Assembly (NCBI RefSeq): GCF_900113415.1
Contig: NZ_FOPH01000007.1
Location: forward strand, 105,996-169,995
DNA from: Oribacterium sp. WCC10
Lineage (GTDB): Bacteria > Bacillota > Clostridia > Lachnospirales > Lachnospiraceae
Direction of reading: 5' to 3'
DNA length: 64,000 bases
Part shown: piece by piece, positions 1-9,230 of the stretch
How positions within the stretch are numbered: the stretch's first letter is position 1
Layout: every line of letters begins with the position of its first letter
Notes under the pieces: model-generated
Database searches by the model: none
Told to the model about the DNA's origin: nothing
Seen by the model: the letters and a program-made list of their open reading frames with translations, nothing else
Translations under genes and position numbers: made by a program

Positions 1-1
1 G

Positions 2-490
2 AAGGAAACTGCTGAAGAACTTTCTCTCAATACGGATTTCAGAATACTTGTAAATCCTACAGGACGTTTTGTTCTCGGTTCTTCATTTGCTGATTCCGGT
101 CTCACAGGACGTAAGATCATCGCTGATACTTACGGCGGAGCTGCTCATCACGGCGGCGGAGCTTTCTCAGGAAAGGACCCAAGTAAGGTTGACCGTTCCG
201 CAGCATACATGGCCCGTAAGATTGCCAGAGACATCGTTACAGCCGGCAAGGCTGACCGTTGTGAGGTTCAGCTTGCTTATGCCATCGGTGTTGCAGAGCC
301 TGTATCCGTTTATGTTGATTGTTTCGGAACCGAAAAGGAAGATTGCAACAAGATCTGGGATGACATCAAGCACAATTATGACCTTACACCAAAGGGTATC
401 ATCAATTCTCTTAAGCTTCGTGATGTTGATTACAACCTTGTTTCAAGCTATGGTCACTTCGGAAAGCCGGAGCTTCCATGGGAGCAGTAA
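2..490 (+). CDS. metK: S-adenosylmethionine synthetase, C-terminal part (5' end outside window)
   Basis: This is the last 162 residues of methionine adenosyltransferase, which makes S-adenosylmethionine from ATP and methionine in the cytoplasm. The open frame runs in from the window edge, so the true start is not visible. The glycine-rich signature [11 protein letters not shown] followed by KVDRSAAY is the ATP/phosphate-binding loop of the C-terminal domain, and the frame ends in the family's usual tail ([14 protein letters not shown]). The position before the glycine run is His where many MetK proteins have Arg, a variation I treat as lineage-specific. The gene is followed 40 bases later by a hairpin terminator, so it ends its transcript. 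Confidence 0.96.
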   Translation, partial: KETAEELSLNTDFRILVNPTGRFVLGSSFADSGLTGRKIIADTYGGAAHHGGGAFSGKDPSKVDRSAAYMARKIARDIVTAGKADRCEVQLAYAIGVAEPVSVYVDCFGTEKEDCNKIWDDIKHNYDLTPKGIINSLKLRDVDYNLVSSYGHFGKPELPWEQ

Positions 491-530
491 TGCTTCATTT
501 TTGAACAACATAACAAAATGTGTTATTATA

Positions 531-561
531 ATGCAGTCACTACGGTGGCTGCATTTTTTAT
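531..561 (+). terminator. Rho-independent terminator of metK
   Basis: A 10-bp stem (ATGCAGTCAC with GTGGCTGCAT, one G-T pair) around a TACG loop is followed directly by TTTTTTA, 40 bases after the metK stop. Confidence 0.85.
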
Positions 562-606
562 ATAATATAATGAAGCCATATTTGCACACAGAATAAGGTG
601 ATATAA

Positions 607-1344
607 GTGAACAATCATTTCAATATAAAAAAACATATCAAGAACAACACTCATAACATGAAGCCTCTTTGGCGTGACTGGCTTACATACGACCTTGTTT
701 TTGGAATATCCTTACAGATATTCATCTTTCTTTTTTCTATGTTTTTCTGGTCAATGAGATTTCCAAAGCTCACATTCGAGAAAGCTACAGTTTTAAATCT
801 TCTTTACCTAAGCCTGTTTCTACCGTTTTTTACAGGTCTTCTCGGATTATGGGCAAGAACATATGAATCCCGCTCATGGACAAAGTTCTTCACAGCGATC
901 TCATTTCCTTCTCTCATCATAGGAATCATTGCCACTGTATTCCTTTGTATACTGCCACCATACTGTTCCGGCACAACTGAAGTTCATAATTATATGAAGT
1001 TCGATGATGATATCGATGCTATAACAAGAGATACTGTAGATGCTGTTTTTCCGGATATTATCGCGGCTGACGCTTCCAACATTTCCTATCGTTACTATAA
1101 GTATAGCAGTATTCTTGAAAACAGTTTCCACATGAGCCTTGGTGAAACTCTTTCCGACACGGAATTCTCTGATGAAAGTACACGTCTTTTGTCACTGCCT
1201 GAGTTTGATTCTGCTGAGATTTCAAACAACTCTGATATCACTCTCATTGACACAGTACTTGATAACAGGCTTATTGTACATATCACCCTGGATGATACTT
1301 ACAAAAGAATAATCTATTCTATAGGATATAATTCAATAAACTGA
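607..1344 (+). CDS. Hypothetical membrane protein with three predicted transmembrane segments
   Basis: I do not recognise this 245-residue protein. It starts at GTG, seven bases after an AAGGTG ribosome site. The first half has three hydrophobic stretches (about residues 30-50, 62-82 and 98-118), with a charged Arg/Lys loop between the second and third. The second half (120-245) is hydrophilic and acidic, likely one soluble domain. There is no Cys lipobox or cleavable signal peptide. It sits alone between the metK terminator and the convergent tpiA terminator, and no partner gene hints at its job. It is a real gene by its start signal, length and coherent hydropathy; function unknown. Confidence 0.7.
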   Translation: MNNHFNIKKHIKNNTHNMKPLWRDWLTYDLVFGISLQIFIFLFSMFFWSMRFPKLTFEKATVLNLLYLSLFLPFFTGLLGLWARTYESRSWTKFFTAISFPSLIIGIIATVFLCILPPYCSGTTEVHNYMKFDDDIDAITRDTVDAVFPDIIAADASNISYRYYKYSSILENSFHMSLGETLSDTEFSDESTRLLSLPEFDSAEISNNSDITLIDTVLDNRLIVHITLDDTYKRIIYSIGYNSIN

Positions 1345-1460
1345 TCCACCAGATTTCTTTTCATTTTCTATTTTATAAGTCGTAGTCTATTCACTAATAA
1401 GCATCAATAGAACTGTTTACATGCAAATAATTTTCTTTCTATCAGTTAGTCGGCAACCAT

Positions 1461-1494
1461 AAAAAGACCGACCACATAATATGTGATCGGTCTT
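1461..1494 (-). terminator. Terminator of tpiA
   Basis: On the minus strand a 14-bp stem (AAGACCGATCACAT with ATGTGGTCGGTCTT, one wobble pair) with a 3-base loop is followed by a T run. It lies about 40 bases after the tpiA stop. The plus-strand side lacks a T run, so it acts mainly for tpiA. Confidence 0.85.
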
Positions 1495-1535
1495 CTCAGG
1501 AAGATATAAGTAAATCAGCCAGTCAAAAAAGCCGA

Positions 1536-2285
1536 TTACTTGTTGTAGTTAACGATGGTTCCGAAGTCAGGCTTAAGTGAAGCGCCTCCGATAAGTCCAC
1601 CATCGATATCCGGCTGAGCAAGGAGTTCCTTGCAGTTTCCGGCATTCATAGATCCGCCATACTGAATACGAATAGCTTCAGCTGTATCTGTTCCGTAGAT
1701 AGCACAGATTGTCTCACGGATACCCTTGCAAACCTCTTCAGCCTGCTCAACAGTAGCAGTCTTTCCGGTTCCGATAGCCCAAATTGGCTCGTATGCGATA
1801 ACAACATCCTTAGCCTGTGCAGCACTTACACCCTGGAATGCAACCTTAATCTGCATATTGATCCAGTCCATAGTGATGCCCTGCTCTCTCTGCTCAAGAG
1901 ACTCACCACAGCATACGATAGGCTTAAGCCCCTTCTCAAGAGCCTTTAAAAGTTTCTTGTTGATATCTTCATCTGTCTCATGGAAGTAACCTCTTCTCTC
2001 AGAGTGTCCCATGATAACATACTCAACACCTGCATCAAGAAGCATATCTGCTGAAATCTCACCTGTGAATGCTCCCTTATCCTCAAAATAAAGGTTCTCA
2101 GCACCAACATGAACGTTTGTACCCTTTACAGCCTCAACTACCGGAACAATGTCTACTGCAGGAACACAGTAAACTACATCTACGTCATCATTCTGAACAA
2201 GTGGCTTTAATGTCTCAACAAGCTTAACAGCCTCTGATGGCACCATATTCATCTTCCAGTTTCCGGCGATAATCTTCTTTCTCAT
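1536..2285 (-). CDS. tpiA: Triosephosphate isomerase
   Basis: This enzyme interconverts dihydroxyacetone phosphate and glyceraldehyde 3-phosphate in glycolysis. The 249-residue protein has the N-terminal AGNWKMN motif with the substrate-binding Lys (about residue 11), the catalytic His in GHSERR (about 94) and the catalytic Glu in [11 protein letters not shown] (about 166), plus the late phosphate loops (YGGSM, GGASL). I chose the ATG at 2285 because GGAG lies six bases before it; an ATG four codons earlier overlaps that site and has none of its own. It follows pgk by about 145 bases with no clear terminator between, so read-through from pgk is likely. Confidence 0.97.
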   Translation of the reverse strand: MRKKIIAGNWKMNMVPSEAVKLVETLKPLVQNDDVDVVYCVPAVDIVPVVEAVKGTNVHVGAENLYFEDKGAFTGEISADMLLDAGVEYVIMGHSERRGYFHETDEDINKKLLKALEKGLKPIVCCGESLEQREQGITMDWINMQIKVAFQGVSAAQAKDVVIAYEPIWAIGTGKTATVEQAEEVCKGIRETICAIYGTDTAEAIRIQYGGSMNAGNCKELLAQPDIDGGLIGGASLKPDFGTIVNYNK

Positions 2286-2430
2286 TATAAACTCCATTCC
2301 GCATGTATCCTATTCATAAGAATAAAATACACGCAATAGAAATCTTCTATATAATTAATTTTCTTCTCCGGAGAACTGCATGAAGCACTATCTCTTATCA
2401 TCTGTCCTCCGGAAAGACATCATTGTTATC

Positions 2431-3651
2431 TCAGTTCTTATCGTCTGCAGCAGCTACACCCGGAAGCTCCTTACCCTCAAGGAACTCAAGAGAAGCACCG
2501 CCACCTGTAGAAATATGTGACATCTTATCGCCATATCCAAGCTGGTTAACGGCAGCTGCTGAATCACCGCCACCGATGATTGTTGTAGCATCTGTTTCTG
2601 CAAGAGCCTTTGCTACTGACTTTGTTCCGGCTGCAAGTGTAGGATTCTCAAATACACCCATAGGTCCGTTCCATACAACAGTCTTGGCTGACTTAACTGC
2701 CTCTGCATAAAGCTCCTGTGTCTTAGGTCCGATATCCATACCCATTCTGTCTGCAGGAATCTTGTCAATATCAACTACTACTGTATCGATAGCACCATCA
2801 ATTGGCTCCGGGAAATGATCTGTTGTTACAGCATCAACAGGAAGAAGAAGCTTCTTTCCAAGTGTCTTTGCCTTCTCGATCATCTCCTTGCAGTAATCAA
2901 CCTTAGTCTCATCGCAAAGCGAAGTACCGATCTCATAGCCCTGAGCCTTGGCAAATGTATATGCCATACCTCCGCCAATGATAAGTGTATCGCACTTCTC
3001 AAGGAGATTTGAAATAACGTTAAGCTTATCCGCAACCTTAGCACCGCCAAGGATAGCTACGAATGGACGTACCGGATTCTCTACTGCCTGTCCAAGGAAC
3101 TTGATCTCCTTCTGCATAAGGTAACCAACAGCGTGAGGTCCGTTAAGGAACTGAGTAACACCAACATTTGAGCAGTGTGCTCTGTGAGCTGTACCGAATG
3201 CATCATTTACGAATACATCAGCGATAGAAGCAAGATCCTTTGAGAATGCCTCTCCGTTCTTTGTCTCTTCTGCTCTGTAACGTGTGTTCTCAAGAAGGAT
3301 AACATCTCCGTCCCTCATCTCTGCTACAGCAGCCTTGGCATTGGCACCAACAACCTCAGGATCAGCAGCGAACTTAACTTCCTGTCCGAGAAGCTCTGAA
3401 AGTCTCTTAGCTACAGGAGCAAGTGTCTTTGATGGCTTATCCTCCTCTGTCTTAACCTTTCCAAGGTGTGAGCAAAGGATAACCTTTCCACCGTCAGCGA
3501 TAAGCTTTTTGATTGTTGGAAGAGCTGCTACAAGTCTGTTCTCATCTGTGATCTTTCCATCCTTAAGAGGAACATTAAAGTCACATCTGCAAAGAACTCT
3601 CTTGCCCTTAACATCGATATCATCGACTGTTAACTTGTTTAAACCTGCCAT
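2431..3651 (-). CDS. pgk: Phosphoglycerate kinase
   Basis: This is the ATP-generating step of glycolysis, 1,3-bisphosphoglycerate to 3-phosphoglycerate. At 406 residues it has the usual length. Visible landmarks are CRCDFNVPL near the N-terminus (3-phosphoglycerate binding), the LENTRY segment, GGAKVADK, and the C-terminal [10 protein letters not shown] and [13 protein letters not shown] nucleotide-binding loops. The start ATG has AAGGAG eight bases upstream. A TATAAT-like -10 (3701-3706, minus strand) sits about 50 bases upstream without a good -35, and the gap terminator precedes it, so pgk probably has its own promoter and shares a transcript with tpiA. Confidence 0.98.
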   Translation of the reverse strand: MAGLNKLTVDDIDVKGKRVLCRCDFNVPLKDGKITDENRLVAALPTIKKLIADGGKVILCSHLGKVKTEEDKPSKTLAPVAKRLSELLGQEVKFAADPEVVGANAKAAVAEMRDGDVILLENTRYRAEETKNGEAFSKDLASIADVFVNDAFGTAHRAHCSNVGVTQFLNGPHAVGYLMQKEIKFLGQAVENPVRPFVAILGGAKVADKLNVISNLLEKCDTLIIGGGMAYTFAKAQGYEIGTSLCDETKVDYCKEMIEKAKTLGKKLLLPVDAVTTDHFPEPIDGAIDTVVVDIDKIPADRMGMDIGPKTQELYAEAVKSAKTVVWNGPMGVFENPTLAAGTKSVAKALAETDATTIIGGGDSAAAVNQLGYGDKMSHISTGGGASLEFLEGKELPGVAAADDKN

Positions 3652-3799
3652 ATGAATCTCCTTTTTGAGAGAAATATCTCTCCTGTTTTTTTCTCTTGAT
3701 ATTATAAAAGAATTTTTCTGTATTTTGTGTATTTCGACAAAAGCAAAAGCCCAAATCTTCAGTTTATTGTCAAATATCGTTATATTTTTGGTTTTTTAG

Positions 3800-3836
3800 G
3801 CAAACAAAGAGGCCCAGGCCCATATAGGCCGGACCT
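3800..3836 (-). terminator. Probable terminator of gap
   Basis: On the minus strand an imperfect G+C-rich stem (AGGTCCGGCC with GGCCTGGGCCT, one bulge) is followed by TCTTTGTTTG. It is 36 bases after the gap stop. Confidence 0.65.
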
Positions 3837-3872
3837 CATCAAAGTCATGTCTTATTTATCTTTCAAGGATAA

Positions 3873-4889
3873 TTACTTAAGAAGGCTTCCGAAGTGCTTG
3901 ATAGTACGAACCATCTGGCTTGTGTATGAATTCTCGTTATCATACCATGAAACAACCTGTACCTGTGTAGTTCCGTTGTCAAGAGGAAGAACCATTGTCT
4001 GGGTTGCATCAAATAATGAACCGAATCTCATTCCAACGATATCAGATGAAACGATCTCGTCCTCATTGTAACCAAAGCTCTCGTTGCTTGCTGCCTTCAT
4101 AGCTGCATTGATCTGATCCTTTGTAACATTTCCTTCAACAACTGCTGTAAGGATAGTTGTTGAACCTGTAGGTGTCGGAACACGCTGAGCAGCACCGATG
4201 AGCTTTCCGTTAAGCTCAGGGATAACAAGGCCGATTGCCTTTGCTGCACCTGTAGAGTTAGGAACGATGTTGCATGCTGCTGCACGTGAACGTCTCTTGT
4301 CACCCTTTCTCTGAGGTCCGTCAAGAGTCATCTGATCACCTGTGTAAGCGTGAATTGTGCACATGATACCGGACTTGATTGTAGCAAGATCGTTAAGAGC
4401 CTTAGCCATAGGAGCAAGGCAGTTTGTTGTACATGAAGCTGCAGAAATGATCTTGTCGTCCTTTGTAAGGTTCTGGTGGTTTACATTGTAAACGATAGTA
4501 GGAAGATCATTACCTGCAGGAGCAGAAATGATAACGTGCTTAGCACCTGCATCGATGTGTGCCTGTGACTTATCCTTGCTTGTATAGAAACCTGTACACT
4601 CAAGAACAACGTCTACACCAAGCTCTCCCCAAGGGAGGTTCTTAGCGTCTGCTTCCTTGTATATTGTGATCTTCTTTCCGTCAACAGTGATAGAATCCTC
4701 ACCGAAAGAAACCTTGTCACAAAGCTCGTAACGACCCTGTGTGCTGTCGTACTTAAGAAGATGTGCAAGCATCTCTGGGCTTGTAAGATCGTTGATTGCA
4801 ACGATTTCAAATCCCTCTGCACCAAACATCTGTCTGAATGCAAGACGACCGATACGACCAAAACCGTTAATAGCAACTTTAACTGCCAT
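3873..4889 (-). CDS. gap: Glyceraldehyde-3-phosphate dehydrogenase (NAD-dependent, glycolytic)
   Basis: This enzyme oxidatively phosphorylates glyceraldehyde 3-phosphate, reducing NAD. The 338-residue protein begins with the NAD-binding [10 protein letters not shown] motif, has the catalytic Cys in [12 protein letters not shown] (about residue 153) and ends with the [14 protein letters not shown] substrate segment. The start ATG has AGGAGG ten bases upstream. Its 130-base leader carries a 10-bp hairpin; the promoter and a palindromic operator lie further upstream, so the gene is probably controlled by redox or catabolite state. Its own terminator separates it from pgk. Confidence 0.98.
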   Translation of the reverse strand: MAVKVAINGFGRIGRLAFRQMFGAEGFEIVAINDLTSPEMLAHLLKYDSTQGRYELCDKVSFGEDSITVDGKKITIYKEADAKNLPWGELGVDVVLECTGFYTSKDKSQAHIDAGAKHVIISAPAGNDLPTIVYNVNHQNLTKDDKIISAASCTTNCLAPMAKALNDLATIKSGIMCTIHAYTGDQMTLDGPQRKGDKRRSRAAACNIVPNSTGAAKAIGLVIPELNGKLIGAAQRVPTPTGSTTILTAVVEGNVTKDQINAAMKAASNESFGYNEDEIVSSDIVGMRFGSLFDATQTMVLPLDNGTTQVQVVSWYDNENSYTSQMVRTIKHFGSLLK

Positions 4890-4920
4890 AGTAAATATCC
4901 TCCTGATACTTTAAATGATA

Positions 4921-4958
4921 TGTAGTTAATGTAAGTGGAAACTTTTTTCACACTCACC
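4921..4958 (-). repeat. Dispersed intergenic repeat, copy in the gap leader
   Basis: On the minus strand GGTGAGTGTGAAAAAAGT is followed by CCACTTACATTAACT. It shares order and spacing with the copy at 63817 (GTGAG, an A-rich core with an S in GTSAAAA, then CCACTYAC). It sits in the untranslated leader of gap, right after the leader hairpin. Confidence 0.45.
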
Positions 4959-4994
4959 TATGATGCACGACTTACATATCCCAGGTGCATCATA
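4959..4994 (-). promoter_or_regulatory. Hairpin in the gap leader
   Basis: A perfect 10-bp inverted repeat (TATGATGCAC and GTGCATCATA) with a 16-base loop lies inside the predicted gap 5' untranslated region. No T run follows, so it is unlikely to be a terminator; an mRNA-stabilising leader structure is a reasonable guess. Confidence 0.5.
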
Positions 4995-5025
4995 CTGTTG
5001 AGCTGTTTTCCTCATCAGCACACTC

Positions 5026-5054
5026 ATTGTATGCCATAGAATGTATTTTTGCAA
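5026..5054 (-). promoter_or_regulatory. Promoter of gap
   Basis: On the minus strand TTGCAA (5054-5049) and TACAAT (5031-5026) are separated by exactly 17 bases, a good vegetative-sigma match. Transcription would start near 5019, giving a leader of about 130 bases. Confidence 0.65.
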
Positions 5055-5070
5055 GTGCAAAACCCCATTT

Positions 5071-5099
5071 TTGTGAAATATTTCACACATATTTGTGAA
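5071..5099 (-). promoter_or_regulatory. Palindromic operator upstream of gap (Crp/Fnr- or Rex-like)
   Basis: TGTGAAATATTTCACA (5072-5087) is a perfect 16-base palindrome of form TGTGA-N6-TCACA. Its centre is about 60 bases upstream of the inferred start, typical of a class I activator site, but the sequence also fits the Rex pattern TTGTGAA-N4-TTCACAA. An overlapping second dyad TTCACA-N6-TGTGAA spans 5082-5099. Which factor binds is not decidable from this window. Confidence 0.55.
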
Positions 5100-5406
5100 T
5101 TATCTAACTATAGGATTAAATTTCTTCCATTTTTCGGTTCAGCTAATGTATTTTTCACTCTCATGACCGGCTTTCCGTACTTTTATTCCCTTCTCTTTAT
5201 CTACAATGTATTCCAATATATGCAATTTCCACAAAAGCAAACCCGGCAGGCAATTAAGCCCACCGGGTCATATCACTTTCATATCAATAGGTCACAATTT
5301 CTCATCGAATAACTCCATAGTTATCCTGCCTCCCATGCAACAGCAGTATGTATTCTGATTTCCCGGATATCATCCGACTGATATCAGACTTTTCTTTTCA
5401 TCAGAA
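5100..5406. other. Intergenic stretch between gap control region and the phosphate symporter
   Basis: I see no gene here. It holds the likely symporter terminator at 5231-5268. A small GATATCA/TGATATC dyad near 5350-5390 has no assigned role. Confidence 0.5.
5231..5268 (-). terminator. Probable terminator of the Na/Pi symporter gene
   Basis: On the minus strand ACCCGG pairs with CCGGGT and an inner GGC/GCC closes an AATTAA-type loop; TTTGCTTTTG follows. It lies about 140 bases after the stop at 5407, far for a terminator but in the right orientation. Confidence 0.5.
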
Positions 5407-7098
5407 TCATATCATTTGCTTTACATAAGCTGCGATATTGTCCGCATGATCGGAGATTCTCTCCAGGTCTCCTATAACATCAAGAAAAACTATGCCCGCA
5501 TCTGTAGTACATTCGCCCATGGAAAGTCTCTGCATATGATTCTGTCTCATCTCACGCTCCATGGCATCAACCTGATCCTCTGTTCTCGCAGTATCCACCA
5601 TCTCATCTATACTGTCATCCTCAAAAGCGTTAAGTGAAAGACTGTAACTTTCCTGGGCCTTTCCTGAAATTCTCTTCAGATCCTCGATTCCCTCTGCTGT
5701 AAAGGATACATTATGCTCCCTGGCATACTTAGCCTTTTCTGCAATGTTTTCAGCATGGTCTCCTGCCCTTTCAATGTCAGTAAGAGCATTGAGCATGGTA
5801 GTCACCTGAAGCTTCTGCTTATCACTGAGAGATAGCTTATCAATCTTTATAAGATAGTCCGTAAGAAGATTCGTCATATGATCGATGATCTTTTCCCTGT
5901 CATAAACAGTCTGTATAGTCTCATCATCGTCAAGGGCAAGTGAATTGCAGGCTGTGCTAATGTTTACGGCCACCACACGTCCGAGATTCACCACTTCGCT
6001 CTTGGTTGCAGCAATAGCTATGGCCGGAGATTCAAGGATACGTTCGTCGAGATGACGGCGCAGCCTCTGTGCCTCCTGATTAAGCTTGTCCTCAACAGTT
6101 TCATCTCCTTCTTCTTTCTTTGCCTCAGGCACTATGGCACCCGAAAGATTGACAAGAAAATCACCTAGTGGAAACAGAACCACAGTGCAGAGAATATTGA
6201 ATATGGTATGAAATACCGATATCTCAACCGGTGTAAGCTTTCCCATGAAAAACTCCGGTGCCATAAAAGAACCCGAAAAGATAATGATCCCAAAGAGCAC
6301 TGCACCCGAAACATTAAACAGAAGATGAATAACAGCTGCTCTCTTTGCTGTTCTTGTGGTTCCAGTGGAAGAAAGCATCGCCGTTATACAGGTTCCGATG
6401 TTCTGTCCAAGGGTAATGTAAAAACCCGATACTCTTGGAACTGCACCTGCGAGTGCAAGGGTCTGAAGTATAGACACCGATGCCGCAGATGATTGAATAA
6501 CGCCGGTAACAACAGCGCCTACAAGTATGCCTAGTACAGGATTGCTTCCGATTGTTCTGAACGCTTCTGAAAAGACGGGAGAATCTGCGTAGGGTGCTAC
6601 CGCTCCGGACATAAATCCGAGTCCGATAAATATAAAACCGACACCGATACAGAAATCACCAATCAGGTCATCGCTTCCTTTTTTCCCGAACAGAATACGA
6701 AAAGCTCCGACTCCCACAAGCACCGGCGCGAAGAAATCCGGCTTTAAAACCGTAAGCATATCGCTGGAAATCTGCGTAAGTGAAACCATCCATGCAGTGA
6801 TAGTTGTTCCTATATTGGCGCCCATAATGATTCCAACAGCCTGAGAAAGATTCATAACACCGGCATTGACAAATCCGACCACCATGACCGTGGTGGCTGA
6901 AGACGACTGTATCAGCGCCGTAATTCCGGCTCCCAGAATAACAGCCATTATTTTGTTTCCGGTGACCACATCCAAAAATTTCGACATCCGTGATCCGGCA
7001 GCCTTCTGCATTCCGTCACTCATAACCGTCATACCGTAAAGAAACATCCCCAGTCCACCAAAAAGACTGAAAATGCTTGATAAATGCTCTACTGTCAT
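5407..7098 (-). CDS. Na+/phosphate cotransporter (NptA/YjbB type) with C-terminal PhoU domain
   Basis: This 563-residue membrane protein belongs to the Na/Pi-cotransporter II family, importing (or in some homologues exporting) phosphate with sodium. It has two inverted membrane repeats, each with the diagnostic pair: QSSSATT (about residue 64) with GANIGTT (about 93), and QSSAAS (about 202) with GQNIGTC (about 231). A charged linker leads into a PhoU-like helical domain (about 345-560), which usually couples transport to phosphate signalling. The length and two-domain form are standard. It appears to be a single-gene unit. The ppk gene in this window is another phosphate-linked gene, but far away. 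Confidence 0.93.
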   Translation of the reverse strand: MTVEHLSSIFSLFGGLGMFLYGMTVMSDGMQKAAGSRMSKFLDVVTGNKIMAVILGAGITALIQSSSATTVMVVGFVNAGVMNLSQAVGIIMGANIGTTITAWMVSLTQISSDMLTVLKPDFFAPVLVGVGAFRILFGKKGSDDLIGDFCIGVGFIFIGLGFMSGAVAPYADSPVFSEAFRTIGSNPVLGILVGAVVTGVIQSSAASVSILQTLALAGAVPRVSGFYITLGQNIGTCITAMLSSTGTTRTAKRAAVIHLLFNVSGAVLFGIIIFSGSFMAPEFFMGKLTPVEISVFHTIFNILCTVVLFPLGDFLVNLSGAIVPEAKKEEGDETVEDKLNQEAQRLRRHLDERILESPAIAIAATKSEVVNLGRVVAVNISTACNSLALDDDETIQTVYDREKIIDHMTNLLTDYLIKIDKLSLSDKQKLQVTTMLNALTDIERAGDHAENIAEKAKYAREHNVSFTAEGIEDLKRISGKAQESYSLSLNAFEDDSIDEMVDTARTEDQVDAMEREMRQNHMQRLSMGECTTDAGIVFLDVIGDLERISDHADNIAAYVKQMI

Positions 7099-7307
7099 AT
7101 CTAACCTCTGTTCAATTGTTACACTTTATCTTTCTCCGATAAAGCAGTGATTCCCGAAAATTATAACAGAGGCCAAAATTCCTGTAAATGTAAGTAACGG
7201 ATTGTGTTGGTTTTAGAAATTCCAATGCTGCCGCGGATGAAACTGCTATCATCTTCTCCTGTTTCACTACCCTGAGATTACTTTATGTTTTTTTATTCAG
7301 AAAAACA

Positions 7308-7361
7308 CAAAAGCTCTCATCGCAGGAGACGATCTTTTTACCGTCTTCTGTGATGAGAGCT
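7308..7361 (-). terminator. Terminator of the amidase gene
   Basis: On the minus strand a long, nearly perfect 20-bp stem (beginning AGCTCTCATCACAG) closes a short A/T loop and is followed by a T-rich tail, ten bases after the amidase stop. Confidence 0.9.
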
Positions 7362-7371
7362 GAATGTGCAA

Positions 7372-8175
7372 TCACGCAAATCCGTAATATTCATTTACGC
7401 CCAAAAGGAGTCCTTCAGCAAATCTGTCGCATGCAGCCTGTGAATGATCCGTCGCCTTATCTCCAAGCTCGATGCTGACGGATGCAATGGTCGAATACGC
7501 AGTCTGCACCAGATCTTCATCCTTACTTCCACCGGAATGAATCCTGGTTCCCGTAGCTTCAAGTCCCGAAATCAGACTTTCACCCAGTCTCTCAGACTTC
7601 TTCCAGTAGGAAGCGACAGGCTCCTTGCCTTTGACTGCGTCCGGAACACTTATATAGTAAGCGCCTTTATCCTTGGATGAAGAATCAAAATGTATGGATA
7701 TATGACAGTCTGCCTTGTTGTTTGCAAGCACTGCTCTGGCAACATTGTCCAACTGAACATCCTCTCCATCTCTTATCATAAGAACATCATATCCGTCATC
7801 CAGAAGCTTCTCTGCAAAGCTCTTTGCCACTGCGAGATTAACTGATGCCTCTGTGGTCTTATCCGGGAATGTCATCCCCGCATCTACCGCACTTTCCGAA
7901 GTACTGCCGCCATTAGCCTTTGCGCTTCCGTCAGGATGACTCAAAACCTTTTGGGACTCACCTCCCTGTGTTCCATGACCTGCATCTACCGCAACTGTAA
8001 TATCCTTCTTCTCAGCAGCCCCGCTGGTATATAGCGTAGCTTTACCGGTATTGATCTTTGAATTGTCCGCATATTTCCAATCAAGATTCAAACCTATTTC
8101 AGTCGAAGCCAATGCCGTCATACCCATAAAAAGCGACATAACCGCTGCCGTAAAAGCTACTCTGATCCTCTTCAT
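7372..8175 (-). CDS. Secreted N-acetylmuramoyl-L-alanine amidase (Amidase_3 family)
   Basis: This zinc enzyme cuts the bond between muramic acid and the stem peptide of peptidoglycan outside the cell. The 267-residue protein has a signal peptide (about residues 1-24, ending ALAS) and a single Amidase_3 domain. Zinc ligands are His67 (VAVDAGHG), Glu109 (TTEASVNL) and His162 (SIHFDSS), and the catalytic Glu is about 236 (SIELGD). The stretch between the first His and the Glu is about 40 residues, Gly/Ser-rich. I chose the ATG at 8175 because GAGGAAG lies just upstream. It has its own terminator. A CwlD-like spore role is possible but not shown. Confidence 0.88.
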   Translation of the reverse strand: MKRIRVAFTAAVMSLFMGMTALASTEIGLNLDWKYADNSKINTGKATLYTSGAAEKKDITVAVDAGHGTQGGESQKVLSHPDGSAKANGGSTSESAVDAGMTFPDKTTEASVNLAVAKSFAEKLLDDGYDVLMIRDGEDVQLDNVARAVLANNKADCHISIHFDSSSKDKGAYYISVPDAVKGKEPVASYWKKSERLGESLISGLEATGTRIHSGGSKDEDLVQTAYSTIASVSIELGDKATDHSQAACDRFAEGLLLGVNEYYGFA

Positions 8176-8306
8176 TTCTTCCTCTTTCAAAAACACTTAA
8201 CCCACTTACATGTAGCATCCCTGCTCCATGCATATATCATAAATGTCTGTCCCATACTTTAATTCGGCTGAGACATACCTGCTTATAAACTTAGCATGAG
8301 CATAGA

Positions 8307-8352
8307 ACAAAAAAAGAGGGCTCGCAACCGACAATCAGTTACGTCCCTCTTA
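8307..8352 (-). terminator. Terminator of uppP
   Basis: On the minus strand AAGAGGG pairs with CCCTCTT and a TTTTTTTG run follows, about 17 bases after the uppP stop. The loop is long, with partial inner pairing. Confidence 0.75.
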
Positions 8353-8368
8353 AGTATTTCTTACACCA

Positions 8369-9208
8369 TCAAAGTGCCTTTGATACCGCAAACCAGATGA
8401 GTACGATAGCCCCCAAAACTATACGATAATAGCCAAAAAGTGAGAAACTGTTCTTACGTATATATCTCATCAAAAAGTTAATACAATAGATGCTGACAAT
8501 ATATGCAACAACCATACCGAGTATCATATAGAACCACTGGATAGTATCAAACCCGGCTCCTCTCTTCAGAAGCTTCAGGAAACTTGCTCCGAACATAACG
8601 GGAACCGAAAGAAAAAATGAAAACTCGGCAGCCGCTGTTCTTGAAACGCCAAGCAGCATAGCTCCAATGATAGTGGCGCCGGATCTTGAAGTACCCGGCA
8701 CAAGTGCAAGACACTGGAACAGACCTATATAGACAGCTGTCTTCAGATCAAGTTCGCCTATACTTCTGATAGTGAACTCCTTCTGTTCATTTCTCCTCTC
8801 AACAATGATAAACAGCACTCCGTAGATAATAAGCATAAGTGCAACAACAAATCCGTTGTAGAGGTATGTATCCAGGAAATCATCAAGCAGGAGCCCGAAA
8901 ACCGCTGCCGGAATACATGCCACGATTATCTTTATCCAAAGCTCTACCTTTGACGGTACAAGTGTGATTCCCCTGCTTCTTCTTGTCTCGGTGAATGGCC
9001 ACAGCTCGCGAAAAAACGCAGTTACAACAGCCATGATAGCGCCAAGCTGTATAACAACCTCAAATACCTCATAGTATTCTGCCGGCTGGCGGAGCCGGAT
9101 TATATCATTTACAAGAATCATATGTCCTGTAGAAGAAACCGGAAGCCACTCCGTGAAGCCTTCTACCAGACCAAGTACAATTACCTTAAGTATCTCAACA
9201 AAACTCAT
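8369..9208 (-). CDS. uppP: Undecaprenyl-diphosphatase
   Basis: This integral membrane phosphatase recycles undecaprenyl diphosphate to the monophosphate carrier for peptidoglycan and surface polysaccharides. The 279-residue protein has the BacA/UppP active-site motifs: EGFTEWLPVSSTGH near the N-terminus (about 16-29) and PGTSRSGATI (about 171-180), in a chain of seven or eight hydrophobic segments. Overproduction of this family gives bacitracin resistance. It is followed upstream on the same strand by ung at 22 bases, so both may share a transcript ending at the 8307 terminator. Confidence 0.97.
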   Translation of the reverse strand: MSFVEILKVIVLGLVEGFTEWLPVSSTGHMILVNDIIRLRQPAEYYEVFEVVIQLGAIMAVVTAFFRELWPFTETRRSRGITLVPSKVELWIKIIVACIPAAVFGLLLDDFLDTYLYNGFVVALMLIIYGVLFIIVERRNEQKEFTIRSIGELDLKTAVYIGLFQCLALVPGTSRSGATIIGAMLLGVSRTAAAEFSFFLSVPVMFGASFLKLLKRGAGFDTIQWFYMILGMVVAYIVSIYCINFLMRYIRKNSFSLFGYYRIVLGAIVLIWFAVSKAL

Positions 9209-9230
9209 ATTACTCTCCTAGTCAATATAT

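Noticed and set aside
1380..1440. A segment with CACTAATAAGC resembling the dispersed repeat
   Set aside because: Only about ten bases match; no GTGAG core or hairpin is present.
5049..5312. An 87-codon plus-strand open frame upstream of gap
   Set aside because: It overlaps the gap promoter, operator and a terminator and lacks a ribosome site.
8196..8260. TCAAAAACACTTAACCCACTTAC resembling the repeat upstream of the amidase gene (listed here only by first bases)
   Set aside because: Spacing is off and the distal hairpin is missing; likely a chance A/C-rich match.
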